DNA of 49,666 bases from Bolinopsis microptera (taxonomy: Eukaryota; Ctenophora; Tentaculata; Lobata; Bolinopsidae): contig NC_087081.1 in NCBI RefSeq assembly GCF_026151205.1, positions 18,221,859 to 18,271,524 on the forward strand. The letters are read 5' to 3'. This document shows, piece after piece, positions 1 through 11,659 of the stretch. The translations under genes were made by a program, and so were the position numbers. Each line of letters begins with the position of its first letter. The stretch's first letter is position 1. The notes below the pieces were generated by a model. That model was not told the DNA's origin and searched no databases. It saw only the letters and a program-made list of their open reading frames with translations.

Positions 1-1
1 G

Positions 2-586
2 AGTTTTGTGGCCCTGCAGACATTGTACCGAGATAAAGCTGCCAGTGATGCGGAAGTAGTGGCTGGATATGTGCAGGGCTTCTTGAACAAGTTTGATCTT
101 CCTTCTCAGTTTGTCAGCCGGGACTTGATTAACAAATTCTCCAAAAACTCTGGTTTTATCAGAGTTGTTCGAACAAGTCCAGTTGCGAGCAGCAAGGAAA
201 TAATGAGCAAATCTTTGGAGACAACCGACCAGGAGGACCTTGCTCATGTGGTTCTGCTATTCCGAGCTTGCTTCGAGTTCCTCAAAATAGAAGGACGGTG
301 GCCTGGGGAGGAGGGGGATAAACTCACTGTGGATGAGATAAAACTAATGCAGATGTGGAGGGGTATTCAGGAAGATTTAGGGCTGCCTGCTGATAAACCC
401 GCTCCCGCAATCTTTGTCAAGGATTTTGTAAGGTTTGGAGGGACGGAGGTTCCCTCTGTAGCTGCCTTTTCTGGCGGTATCGCTGCTCAAGAGTGTATTA
501 AGCTGATCACCTGTCAGTATGTGCCTGTTGATAACTGCTTTGTCTACAACGGTGGATCTCAGCTCACTTCCGTTTATAAGTTTTAG
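2..586 (+). CDS. NAE1: NEDD8-activating enzyme E1 regulatory subunit, C-terminal exon (partial)
   Basis: This is the C-terminal part of the regulatory subunit that pairs with UBA3 to activate NEDD8 for cullin modification. The frame is open from the window edge to the TAG at 584-586, about 194 residues, and the 5' part of the gene lies outside. The tail GGIAAQECIKLIT followed by FVYNGGSQ matches the conserved end of the family, where an adenylation-fold segment of type GGAAAQE-IK-IT precedes a short beta tail. The preceding helical stretch (DLAHVVLLFRACFEFLK) and the VKDFVRFGGTE segment also fit the family. No catalytic cysteine is expected in this subunit. All 585 coding bases are uninterrupted, so this end of the gene has few introns. 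I judged the family from remembered similarity. The alternative, an SAE1 or UBA1 type E1, fits the tail less well. Confidence 0.85.
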   Translation, partial: SFVALQTLYRDKAASDAEVVAGYVQGFLNKFDLPSQFVSRDLINKFSKNSGFIRVVRTSPVASSKEIMSKSLETTDQEDLAHVVLLFRACFEFLKIEGRWPGEEGDKLTVDEIKLMQMWRGIQEDLGLPADKPAPAIFVKDFVRFGGTEVPSVAAFSGGIAAQECIKLITCQYVPVDNCFVYNGGSQLTSVYKF

Positions 587-728
587 AGGGTTTTCGAGCT
601 GGGTAATACAGGGATTAAGTTCCGCACTTTAGAGTGTTTTATAATCTTATAATCTTATTTGGGAGTAACTTTTATAGTGTTTAATAGTCGGGAAGCTGTT
701 TGGCAATTTAGGGTTATTATTAACGTTA
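587..728. other. 3' flank of NAE1
   Basis: Short AT-rich stretch after the stop codon. It probably holds the 3' UTR. I see no clear AATAAA in it. Confidence 0.4.
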
Positions 729-733
729 ATTTA

Positions 734-736
<3 letters not shown>

Positions 737-764
<28 letters not shown>

Positions 765-1373
765 TGACCATATTAAGGTATATCCCCGCCCTCAAGTCGA
801 AAAAAAAACCCTACATTTTAATATACTTTAATATAACCAAATATTAATCAAGCTATATTTTTGATTTGCAGATAAGCCTGTTTTTGAACTCCTGAACTAG
901 TATGAAACTGGAAGAACTTGAATGTACATCCAGTTTTAACAAAAAGTGGTGCAGAGTTATGAGCTAAAAACCACATACACACCAAATTTGAAAGCTTTTG
1001 CCCAAAAATCGATCAAATTTCAATATTTTTTAATGAGACTAACTTTATATGATTTAAGATATAGATCAATGTCTGTTGAATAGTGTAAAAAGAACACCAT
1101 GAACAAAATTTCCCAAATCACAGTCCACGATACTCGTCAAAATGACTTCATTAAAATTGAAATAACAGTTTTCAATATTTTTGCATGAAATTTTCGGAAT
1201 CGATTAAAAATCGCATTTCAAGCTTATTTTGGGCAGCGATTTTTGATTTAGGCCTCCAAAAGTTAGGGATGTATTAAAGTATATTAAAGTATATTAAAGT
1301 ATATCCCAGCCCTCAAATCGGGAAAAAACCTACATTTTAATATACTTTGATATGGTCAGCCACCCCTCCCCCT
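737..1373. mobile_element. Non-autonomous DNA element (MITE) with poly-G end
   Basis: Inverted ends share GGCTGACCATAT: the left end follows a 29-base G run (735-763), and the right end is the reverse complement followed by a C-rich tip. An 8-bp ATTTAAGG lies at 729-736 and again at 1374-1381, so the target duplication would be hAT-like, although the G run blurs the left tip. A block of about 58 bp near the left end (about 779-834) recurs in direct orientation near the right end (about 1302-1354), so the element carries both inverted and direct terminal repeats. There is no coding capacity. Confidence 0.6.
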
Positions 1374-1381
1374 ATTTAAGG

Positions 1382-1757
1382 TTATTTTAGAAAATTCATT
1401 GGCATAGATCCTTCAGATAATTGATAGGTTCAACTAACAGGAAGATAATATATTCTTTTATTTGCGAACTAAGTGACAGCTGTAATACTTTTGCTGTAAA
1501 TCAATATTTAATAAGTTTTACCATCTTCCACTTTATAACGTTATCTATAGTAATGATTTTTCTCTCCTATCCAAATTTCTTTCGTCATCAAATGAAATCA
1601 GTACAATCCAAAAATCCATAAAAGTATATAGTATATACTCACTATATAGTATATTATATAGTGTATATTATGTTATTATAGTATATAGTTTAATATGTCA
1701 TTACGTTATATTTCAAATAAAAGTTCCTTTGAAATTTGACGAACATTCACATTTCAG
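1382..1757. other. Non-coding, AT-rich
   Basis: Contains a run of alternating TATA/GTATAT motifs at about 1624-1690. No gene is recognised. The last bases form a pyrimidine-rich acceptor ending TTTCAG at 1757. Confidence 0.5.
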
Positions 1758-1817
1758 GCAGCCAACAAGAAAGGGAAAAAGCTGGATCTCTCTAAAAACC
1801 AGATTACAGTTCTGCCA
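1758..1817 (+). CDS. Orphan internal exon of a leucine-rich-repeat protein
   Basis: Sixty bases bounded by an acceptor (CATTTCAG) and a donor (GTAAGA) give 20 codons in phase 0 at both ends. The translation ends KKLDLSKNQITVLP, the consensus core of a leucine-rich repeat (LxLSxNxIxxLP), preceded by a lysine-rich AANKKGK. Such exons occur in intracellular LRR proteins of the LRRC40 or RSU1 type. No second LRR exon was found nearby on the plus strand, so the rest of the gene may lie in long introns, outside the window, or be lost. It could be a relic. The LRR match is strong for its length, but one exon is limited evidence. Confidence 0.5.
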
Positions 1818-1829
1818 GTAAGATAACAA

Positions 1830-1950
1830 TGTTTACATGTGCTATTACTGGTGTTGTTTACATGTGCTATTACTGGTGTTGTTTACATGTGGTATTACTG
1901 GTGTTGTTTACATGTGCTATTACTGGTGTTGTTTACATGTGCTATTATGG
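1830..1950. repeat. 25-bp tandem repeat, about five units
   Basis: The unit TTTACATGTGCTATTACTGG plus TGTTG repeats from 1830, almost perfectly for four units and then degenerates. It starts 12 bases after the LRR exon donor, so it is intronic if that exon is real. The open frames across it result from the repeat and are not genes. Confidence 0.85.
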
Positions 1951-4074
1951 GTTTTTTTTGGTTTACTCAGTTATTGTACAAATTGTATTACAATTGATAG
2001 AGGATTCAAATTTCAAGTACGTTACAGAGAGTATGATAATTATGACAGTTTATTCTTGTTCTGCGTCATCGAAAATGTAGCGTTACAAGGTTTTCCCTTC
2101 GATTCTTCATCCATAAAAAAAATCCTTCTATTTTCGATTTCTTGAAGCCAGTGTTTGCTGGTGGGTTTCAGAAGGTGGTACAGATGTGATATAATTGAGC
2201 GTTCAGTCTTAATATGGTCCAATTACACACGAAAACTGTCTTACTCCATATAGGCTGATCAAGTACACTTGAGCTCTGGTGACGTCACAAATATCTAGTG
2301 GCATACGACACGTTACGAATGTGAACACTTGCCGAGGATTAACGAAATAAGGTCACGTGTAGGACCGACTGTCACGTTGACTTTAGTTATCCCTTATATG
2401 GCACAAGGAGCTGCAATTGATCAGCTCTTAATTGGGCAGCAATATTGAAGGCTATAATTACCCATTTTAAATGAAGCGATATCTCATTCTAAAAATGTTG
2501 AGAGCGTAAACAGAATGCTTACGGATCAGCACCAATGAAGGGAACAGATGCGTTGGAATTTCAAATTATTCATTTCCACCCGTAGTCCTATAAATTGATC
2601 CCAACCCGAGAAATCTAGCTGCCAAATGCATAATATAATGATATAATGATTCCTCAAAAATGGAGACATTTCTCACTTTCCGATATCGCCCGAAACAGCT
2701 TAAATGATCTAAATATATAAGTAATAGTTCAATATGAACAGGAAAGTGTTTTGAACCGGTGAATATGCCAAAAATATAAATTCTGAAAATTCCAAAAAAA
2801 TCGTTGGGAACCAAATTTCAAATAAAAAGAAAATTTTAACTGTCTATACATGCAGGGGAGGGCGTTTAAGCTATCTTTATATCTGCAAATATGTTTATAC
2901 TTTATGTTCTGCGACTTTGCATGATCTTGAAATGAAGTGTATATGCCACAAATCTGATGAAAATATCTTGGAACGGATTGAGGATGTGGAACGGCTTGGA
3001 ATATACTTATTTCGTCGAAAAAGTGCCATATATTTTATTCAATTTACAAGACAAACAAGGTTTTATAAGATATTGGAATATGATTTTGACAGTTTTGTAA
3101 TTAATTATACAAAATATTTGTTGGGATGAATTTTAGCTATTGATGATATTAAATTTGGTTGGAAAACTATTTAAATTACTTAATTTTGTGGGAATACCAG
3201 TTTCAATCGATTCCTTGTCTGCAAAACGTGCCTACCAATCATCTCATCGATAGCAGGGGGTGCATGCGAAGCGTATATTTACTACCAGGATACGTGGCCG
3301 TACTGTATCAAAAATATTTCCATCCAAAGTATTGATGCCGTCTCAAATATGACAACAATGGATTGTTATTTTGTCCTGAATGCCAGTTCCGCTGTCGAGT
3401 CATGTATAATGATTCTGTCAAAATCAATGGTTCTCATACAGTTAAAAATATGGAATCTAGGCGGGATTGCTGTATTTTCCAGATCGCTTCTAGAGGTTGC
3501 TGCGCCCTTCTTCAGTGTAGTTTGGGCCTTGTTATTTGCACTATCGGTGCCTGTTCCTGCTCCTTCCTCGAGAAATAGCGGCTCCGAGAGCCACAGAGCA
3601 GAAGCCACTCAGGATTATCATGACATACACATGGTTATCCTGAAGAGAAAGCGAAGCCAATACACCCAAGCGTTACAATAGTTGGGGTCGGGATTTTTCC
3701 GGCTCCTTTTAGCAACTCATTTCTTCATCCGTCTCTACTTTCTTTTCAGAGACCGTACACCACACATTTCCTGTGTAACCGAACTCAAACTTTTAAGGTT
3801 ATAATAATTTGTAATATTTGCGTAGAAAAAGCAAAATCATACTTAGAGACTAAAGAGTGCCACATATCCAAATTTCAAATAATGTTTATACGGCGTATTA
3901 ATGATTTCATTCTCCATTTTTTAAATGTGATTAATTGCATGTATTTTAAAAATCTGCGGACTTGCCAGAGCGATGAAGAATTCCAAACCAGACGGAGGTT
4001 TAGAGGGATCTGGAGACAAGCAATACAACGCTGAGACTTGATGTCCACACACGCCAGCACATTGTCTCCACAAA
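1951..4074. other. No recognisable gene
   Basis: AT-rich sequence with scattered short frames. A stretch near 3350-3680 is less AT-rich and open in several frames on both strands, but no domain, consistent splice sites or family resemblance could be seen. Confidence 0.4.
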
Positions 4075-4770
4075 CCCAGGGAGGAGGAGATAACACTATT
4101 AACCATCTGACTATCTGGGAGGAGATAACACCTATTTATAAACCACTGACTAATCTGGAGGGATAACACCTATTATTCCACTGCATATTGGAGGAGATAA
4201 ACATATTATACCCACTGCTATCTGGAGGAGATAACGCCTATTATAGCCAACTGATATCTGGAGGAGAGGATAACACCTATTATACCAATGCTATCTGGAG
4301 GAGATAACACCTATTATAGCAACTGATATCTGGAGGAGATACACCTATTATTACCATATGCTATCTGGAGGAGATAACACCTATATATCCAATGACCTAT
4401 ATGGAGGAGATAACACCTATTTACCCACTGCTATATGGAGGAGATAACACTATTATACCACTGATATCTGGAGGAGGATAACACCTATTATTAGCAACGA
4501 TTCTTGGAGGAGATAACACCTATTATACCCACTGTATTGGAGGAGATACACTATTATAGCAACTGATTATTGCGAGGAGGATAAACTATTATACCCACTG
4601 ACTATCTGGAGGAGATTAAGATAACACTATTATACCCCCTGCTATTGGAGGAGATAACACCTATTATACCCACTGTATCTGGTGGAGGATAACACCTATC
4701 TATTACCAACTGCTAACTGGAGGAGATAACACCTATTATACAAATGCCTATCTGGAGGAGATGTGATAAT
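4075..4770. repeat. 35-bp satellite, about 19 irregular units
   Basis: The consensus is near GGAGGAGATAACACCTATTA plus TACCAACTGATATCT. Units vary mostly by one- or two-base losses and gains, not substitutions, which is typical of uncorrected long-read errors but could be real decay. There are no spacers of the kind seen in CRISPR, and the host is an animal. Confidence 0.9.
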
Positions 4771-6213
4771 ATGCAATGTTAGGTAGTTGAATAAACGCCC
4801 CAAACAGGTACATTATTCAGTAAAGTTAAAAAACAGATAATTTATGTTAGCAGTGATGTGCAGGGGGATACATATTAGTGAGGGCCGATTATCAGGGTTG
4901 AAGTTACCAAAATTTTGATTTTGTATCATGTAAACTACCCTTTATCGCCAACTAAGAGAATTAATGATTTTCAGGTTAATTATTAGAAGCTGAATAATAA
5001 TGGGAAATCCAACAGCTAGATGGATGATAGTTATCACATATAATAGCTGCTGGCAAGCTGAGAAACGGCTCCTAGTGGCTGGTAACTGGTAAGGTATGTA
5101 GTATAGATTGTTGTATAGTTTGTATCTTGGTTCGTACTGCGAAAAGACTCTAATTAAACATGCCAGCTGTTACGTGCGTGGATCTTCGGATAAATTTTTT
5201 GGAAAGTACGTTGTACAGATTATCAATAACAAGAATTGGCCCGTTGTTTCGTTTTGGCGGACGCTAGATTTCCAATTTAATATACTAAAAAATTAAGTAT
5301 AAGCTCCAATCGCTCAACTTCATCTTCATGATAATAATATTGATATAAATTATGCATCAAATACGGGAAACACTTGAAATTCAGTTCAATTGCCGTTAGA
5401 ACTTAATTGATCTGTATTCAAGAAATTATAGCAAAGGTAAACTATACTCGTGTACACATCAATACACTACGCGTGCCAGCGTACAAATTGGGCGTTATTA
5501 CCTAATAGTAATATTATACATTACATGCTTCATTCGATGTGCCTTTTGCTTTTTCAGACCAAGGGGCTTAAGCCCTATTGAGGAACGAAATTCATGTTTC
5601 TAACTGACTTTTTACACTACTCCTCAGTTAGAGGAAAAACATTTAACTTCCATCCCAAAAATATTACTGACCTAGCGGTTTTGTGCTATCCGAAAAAACA
5701 TAGACCCTACAATAATTTATGCACAGCAAGAGGCAAGCCATTCAATTCTTTGTGAACGAAAAATTTTACATTTAAGCCTATATAAGAGCCCAGATTTACA
5801 CTCAAAATACTGGCCAATGATAATGCTATAGAGACCTCAAAAATAGTATTATATTAACATTTCTATTTTTATCCCTACACATCTGATAATAACTATGAAT
5901 TGAGTAACCTTATAAATTTATTTCAGGAATCATAACTTATTGTGAATTCAATAAAATAATTATACTTTTGTATCTGTGTATCCTTGTATCTTGTATCCTG
6001 ATACATTAAAAACACAGTCGCGCGCGCTTCATAAATCACAGGCTATCTATACATCACATCTCGCAAGCCAATCCTCGCGCGCGCCAACCTTTTTGTTGCA
6101 TGGTAACGACGGAAGGAAGGAAGGAAGCGACCACACGACTTATTTAAAACCCCCTATCTCGTTGTCTCCAAAATGTCTAGGTGTTTTGCCCTGTCGTTTT
6201 CTGTATCCAAGTG
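4771..6213. other. No recognisable gene
   Basis: AT-rich. Contains a GGGGCTTAAGCCC near-palindrome at about 5563 and short CG-alternating patches at about 6019-6027 and 6077-6085. Nothing coding is supported. Confidence 0.4.
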
Positions 6214-6582
<369 letters not shown>

Positions 6583-7142
6583 CGCGTTTCATTTTCCGAG
6601 CGGCTTAATCAAGAAAACGGTTAGAGTTATGGGTGTGATTTTTCGGTATACTTACCGTTACTTCAGCTATTTTATAGTTTCGACAAAACTCTGACAAAGC
6701 CAATAAGCAATTTTTTTTAATCGGCCGGTGGTAAGTGGATTAATTTATGGTTTTGTACCACAAATGTGGCATAAAATGGATCACGTTTTCTCCCTCCTCG
6801 CTCTCTCTTTCCCATTGGCATTACTGCATATTATGTAGCGTTGGTACATGAATCATAATTAGGTTAATAACCGCAAGATGGACTGTTATATGTAATACTA
6901 TAAGTATAAGCTTATTAGGGGTACACTCATGGCGGTCTGTTTGGACTTTGGACTGCAGTCGAGAGAGTTCATACTTTCATACGATAATGTAATGTGTACG
7001 TTTTCAAATATAATAGGCGGGTTTCCGTTTATAATTATTCTTTTGCATTTCAACTGCGATATAGTGGAGTCGTGGTCGTAGGCACGGGTTACACTACTAC
7101 ACTATAGTATTCACAGAATTGCATGAGCTTAGAGCTATAATA
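6583..7142. other. No recognisable gene
   Basis: Unique AT-rich sequence between the microsatellite and a MITE. No gene or clear repeat was seen. Confidence 0.4.
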
Positions 7143-7913
7143 CCTTATCGGACCTTATTTGACCGGACATTAAATGAACGGACATGATTATGATCAACGG
7201 ACATTAAAATTAACGCTCGAAGGCATTCAAAACCATCAAAAATAAAAAATGTGTCATCTTTTTTTTGCGTTTTTTAAATTTTAGCAGATAAGCTAGATAC
7301 TTTGTAAATTAATTATTCATACAAAGAGCAAGAAAGGCAGTCGTTAAGCAGTAAACATGTCAAAATATCTGTAGATCTTCATCTATAAATATGATTATAA
7401 AAGTTGTGTAAAAACAACAGATACGATATATGACCACTACTGCAGATTTGATGATCATATCACAGGTCATCTTCCTCAAATTGAAATGGGTTATCGTGCA
7501 TTAAATACTCCATGCTTAAACTTAAAGCATCATATCAGTAATACCTGCTTTTTTAAAACAAATTTTTGTTTGACCACCTCCGACCTCGGTCCTGCATTTC
7601 AGTGTAAACTTTTACACGATGTGGAGGTAAATAATAAATTGTATAATAACTCGTTTTTCATTGATCTAATGATATAGTTTAGTCCGCAACTCCGAATCCG
7701 ATGATAAAAATTACGATTGACTGAAATTAAAAAGTTGTCATATCTTAAACATGAGTTCGCAGTGGAATAATTTTGGAAAATATCTTAACGGACTTTAACT
7801 TGAACGGACCTTAACGGACTTTATTTGAATGGACTTTATTTGAATGGACATTAAGATGAACGCTAGGACCTCCAGCGTTCAATTAATGTCCGTTCAAATA
7901 AGGTCCGATAAGG
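7143..7913. mobile_element. MITE, TA-flanked, CCTTATCGGACC inverted ends
   Basis: The left end CCTTATCGGACCTTATTTGA is matched in reverse complement at the right end (TCAAATAAGGTCCGATAAGG, one base differing beyond). Both ends are flanked by TA, as for Tc1/mariner insertions. Sub-terminal motifs of the form ACGGACATTAA repeat several times inside both ends, which could be transposase binding sites. Length is about 770 bp and no transposase is encoded. A second copy lies at 8530. Confidence 0.75.
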
Positions 7914-8201
7914 TAAGTATGAAACTACTAGTACCGCCATTTCTTGTCTCAAATTAACTGCTCAAAACGACGACATTCTTAGCTAAAAGTAGGTTCCGAC
8001 GATTAGATGAACTTGAAGCTCAATTTCCATATAATACATGAATATTGAATATACCTTATCTGAAATTCAAAAGAATGAGTTTAGATTACAAAAGCGAAAC
8101 TATTTTACAATTCCATATAAATATAATATGTAGAATATAGGTGCATAATATTGATAATGATATAATTATATTTATATGTTTGAATAAAAATGTAAGAATA
8201 C
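7914..8201. other. Non-coding spacer between MITE and possible exon
   Basis: AT-rich; intronic if the minus-strand exon at 8202-8281 is real. Confidence 0.35.
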
Positions 8202-8281
8202 CTGTGGTTGTGCCAACTTGAGCGACGTATTTCTGACTGTGAATGTCAAGCACTTTAACAGTGAACTTCATTTCTGGGGAT
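8202..8281 (-). CDS. Possible first coding exon, ubiquitin-like start
   Basis: On the minus strand an acceptor (TATTTTCTAG) is followed by a short leader, an ATG at 8271 in a good context (CCAGAAATGA), 24 codons and a donor (CAG then GTATTC). The peptide begins MKFTVKVLDIHSQKYVAQV, the hydrophobic alternation of a first beta hairpin in a ubiquitin-like domain. No continuing exon was identified toward lower coordinates, where the MITE lies. The identification is tentative and a chance frame is possible. Confidence 0.3.
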
Positions 8282-8529
8282 CTAGAAAATAGTCTGGTCA
8301 TTTATGCACCATTTGCACATTAACCTGCATTTTATAGTTGTATAAGTATATAAGAGGGCTGATCAATTTTTTGACGCCTCTCGAAGGTCTTAAGAACCAA
8401 AACAGATTCAGACCACGCCCATTTGTATTATATTCATGATTAAATATCTCAGCTTTGGCGGTTGGCCTTGGTGCTTGGGGTTAATTAACTGCGATGGCCA
8501 AATTTATGTACAACCAACATAAAAATATA

Positions 8530-8870
8530 CCTTATCGGACCTTATTTGGACGGACATTAAATGAACGGACATAATTATGAATGGACATTAATATGAACGC
8601 TAGAAGTAGAAGGCATTCAAAACCATCAAAATTCCGAATTTTTTCATTTTTGCAAATGATTTTGTAAGAAAAGCAGTCGTTAAGCAGTAAAAATGTTAAA
8701 ATATGTGTACATGATCAGTGTCTAATATCACATAACATCTTAGCTTCAACAAATGGGTTTTCGTGCATGAAACAGTCCATGCTTAAAGCATCAGTGATTT
8801 CTAGCTTTTTTATTAAACTACCCCAGTCCTGCATTTCAGTGTTAACTTTTACAAGCCATTCGGCGTGAAA
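8530..8870. mobile_element. Truncated second copy of the CCTTATCGGACC MITE
   Basis: Starts with the same TA-flanked end and follows the 7143 copy through the GGCATTCAAAACCATCAAAA and AAGCAGTCGTTAAGCAGTAA segments and beyond, with internal deletions. The right inverted end is missing. Same orientation as the first copy. Confidence 0.75.
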
Positions 8871-10738
8871 TGGTTTTATCTTAGACAACTTTAGGTTAAC
8901 CTTAACATCACGTGGAGCTTTCCTTGCACTGTTTCATTACCTCCCCCGAGTAATATGAACAACAACGTCGGACAATGTCCTTGGCAACACGATTTACCGT
9001 AATATCTAGAGGCTGGATCAAGTTTGTTGCAAAATGAATGTATGCACTGTGCAATAAAAAATGAAAACTGAAGCGATACTGATCGTCGCGAAGGACGAAT
9101 GCTGTACAAAAATCACAAACTAATACGATCATGAATTAGCCTCGTCATTTTCATGCTTTCATTTGAAATTGTGTGTGTGTGTGACGAAATCAAAAAGTTG
9201 AAGGCTTGCTACTAGGGGGCTCAGAAAAGGCAAAGACTGGAAACTTATGTTTCTAAAGTTATCGAGATGATATTTATGAAAAACATGATAACTATAACAA
9301 TAAGAAAAGTTCTTGAACCAATTGTGATCAAAATAGTTTATCAATGTAGTTTCTCAAGTTCGTGTAGGGACAGTTTCAATTGAAAATTCTTTAGAGCTTT
9401 AGATACCTTGTAAGCTTTTGTTATAATAATGTACAGAACAATGCATTTTTTTCAAACCCAAGTATTCTTTCATCAAGACACAAACACAACTGTTTCGTTT
9501 AAGTAAACATCAAATATCATTACCATTGCATGTACATTGTACATTGTACAGCAAATAAATATAAAATACGCGTGTAAAACAATGAAATCCGTCGCGGTTA
9601 ACGCTAGAAAAAATAACATTAACATTGCACGTTTCCCCCTTTTTCTATAGTCCGACATTCTTTAAGATCAAAATCAAGATTAAGAAGTTGTGATTTATTC
9701 ACATTTCACTGGTGTGATAATTTTGTAACAGATAATGTTGAAACCACACACAAAACATCCATAATGTTACAGAGTGTAAAATGTAAACCTAGATTTTAGG
9801 TAAAACCGGGGATTTCAAATAAAAATCAAGAATTTTTTTCCTTTTAACAGTAAAAGACAATCTGCTACATAAAAGATGCTACCAGCAAAAATAATTTAAA
9901 TAAAACGGTACACGTTCTCAAGTTCGACAAACCCTAAGGTTCGACTCGACTTAGCAGAATTGTAGACTTAGCGGAGAGATAACTCGTACTCTGTTTTATA
10001 GATCTAGATTGTAGAGTACGCTATATAAATATAAATATCTACCACATACCACACTTTATATCATCACAAACGACTAGTAACCGAGTACCGGTCTAGAGAT
10101 TTGGCTGCTGAACCGGAAACAGTCTGATATCAATATATTTTCATGTTTCCTGTTTGCTAGACCAGAACCGAGAGGCAAACAGGAGAATTAAAATCATACT
10201 GAAAGGTTATGAAATTTCTAACCGCTGGTTGCTAGATGTCAGAAAATTGTTTTATCTGCCATTGAACCCCCCATTGAACTATGTGATCCTATGATGAGGA
10301 CCCGTTAATAGCCGTTGGATCACAATCAGAAATTATTTGTCGAACTAGAGTACGCGACCTGGACTCTAGTTCGACACGTACCGAAGTTCGACAGGGGTGA
10401 TATCTGGCGAACTTAAGTTGTCGAACTATAGTGCGTGTTGAACTAGAGTACGTGAATGATGAATCAAATAAAACACATGTGCCCATCAAAAGATAAAAGT
10501 CGGCTGTTCAGTTTATCACACAACCCTAACACAAACCAAGCATTGTCCCTTATCTTTTCTATAATTGCTGTAAAACAACAAGTTTAAACCCAAAGAAAAT
10601 GTGTCTCTTTGTCTTTTCACAACTCACTAACTCTTATAACTCCCACATAACAAAGAACACTTTATAGCTCTTCTTAAATGATTGAAACAAATTTTACCGT
10701 TTTTCTTCTTTCTTAACATTACAAATGAGTGCCTTGTT
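8871..10738. other. No recognisable gene; scattered GTTCGA inverted motifs
   Basis: AT-rich. Around 9915-10010 and 10335-10455 the words GTTCGAC, TCGAACTAGAGTACG and their complements recur in both orientations, suggesting a decayed inverted-repeat element. No coding region is supported. Confidence 0.35.
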
Positions 10739-10742
10739 GTAT

Positions 10743-10800
10743 AACGTGTTGTATCACGTGTTGTATCACGTGTTGTATCACGTGTTGTATCACGTGTTGT
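10743..10800. repeat. 12-bp tandem repeat carrying four CACGTG E-boxes
   Basis: The unit CGTGTTGTATCA repeats, placing a palindromic CACGTG at 10755, 10767, 10779 and 10791, about one helical turn apart. CACGTG is the core site of bHLH factors of the Myc and USF type. A regulatory role is possible but unsupported by a nearby gene start. Confidence 0.8.
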
Positions 10801-11659
10801 AGTTCTGTGTAGATCTGGACGAACTGTCGGCCGAGTGGTGACTTCATATCTGGGAAAAAGGTTCATTAGTATCAGTAATGATTCTAGCTGTACTAATATT
10901 CAGAGGTTCGCAAGAGTTTCGCTTTTGGGGCTTATAAATGTCCAGTTTTCATTTAATTTACTCGGATTTACTAGGATGAGATATTGCTATGATATTCAGC
11001 CTCAGCTTATGGTATAAGTACAATACAATACTGAAATATCGAGTATGCCGATTGCCGGGGCTGAAACGGAGACGAGGTTTATTTATTTTTGTACTTCTGC
11101 AATACTTCACATCGTTGCAGAGAAAATCATTACTCGTCTTATAAATGTACAGATAGGACACCACGATGATACAGACATAATTTAGACTTGACAAAGTTCA
11201 GAAACACAATTTAGAGAAGCGGTGGAATCACATAATTTGGTGTAAAAGTACAGAATTTTAGGAGTATAATTTATTCGTGATCGTATATAGTTCCCGAATT
11301 CAATGACGATAATTTGAGGGAATGTTTTTAATTTGACTACATATATAAGAGTTTAACATAGTAAATGATTTATTATAAATCAAACAGACAAACTAGATAA
11401 ATCAGCAACCTTTAAAGTACCTTTAACCTTTATATTAGTTGTCATGGACATACAACCCTATTCATAACAAAAGATATAGCACTAAAACGTAAAAAGGCTA
11501 CGATTCTTAATCTTTTGTAAGTATAATTCAAAGAATCTCCATAATTTGGCCGTCCATTCGTTTTATATATATTTTTCAATCGTTGGGATCGTTTTTTCTT
11601 CCATGCACTCTTTTAATTTGCCTTCCATTTAAATACTTCTTCCAGTTATGATTTCACTC
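10801..11659. other. 3' flank of the minus-strand ORF at 11660
   Basis: AT-rich and non-coding. On the minus strand AATAAA words occur near 11269 and 11077, which could serve as polyadenylation signals for the ORF. Confidence 0.35.

Noticed and set aside
3349-3681. Overlapping frames of 70-110 residues on both strands
   Set aside because: No domain, no consistent splice sites, and openness in several frames reflects local composition.
4075-4770. CRISPR-like array
   Set aside because: Units are contiguous with no spacers, and the host is an animal.
9935-9960. GGTTCGACTC word resembling a tRNA B box
   Set aside because: No cloverleaf or A box fits around it; similar words recur in inverted repeats.
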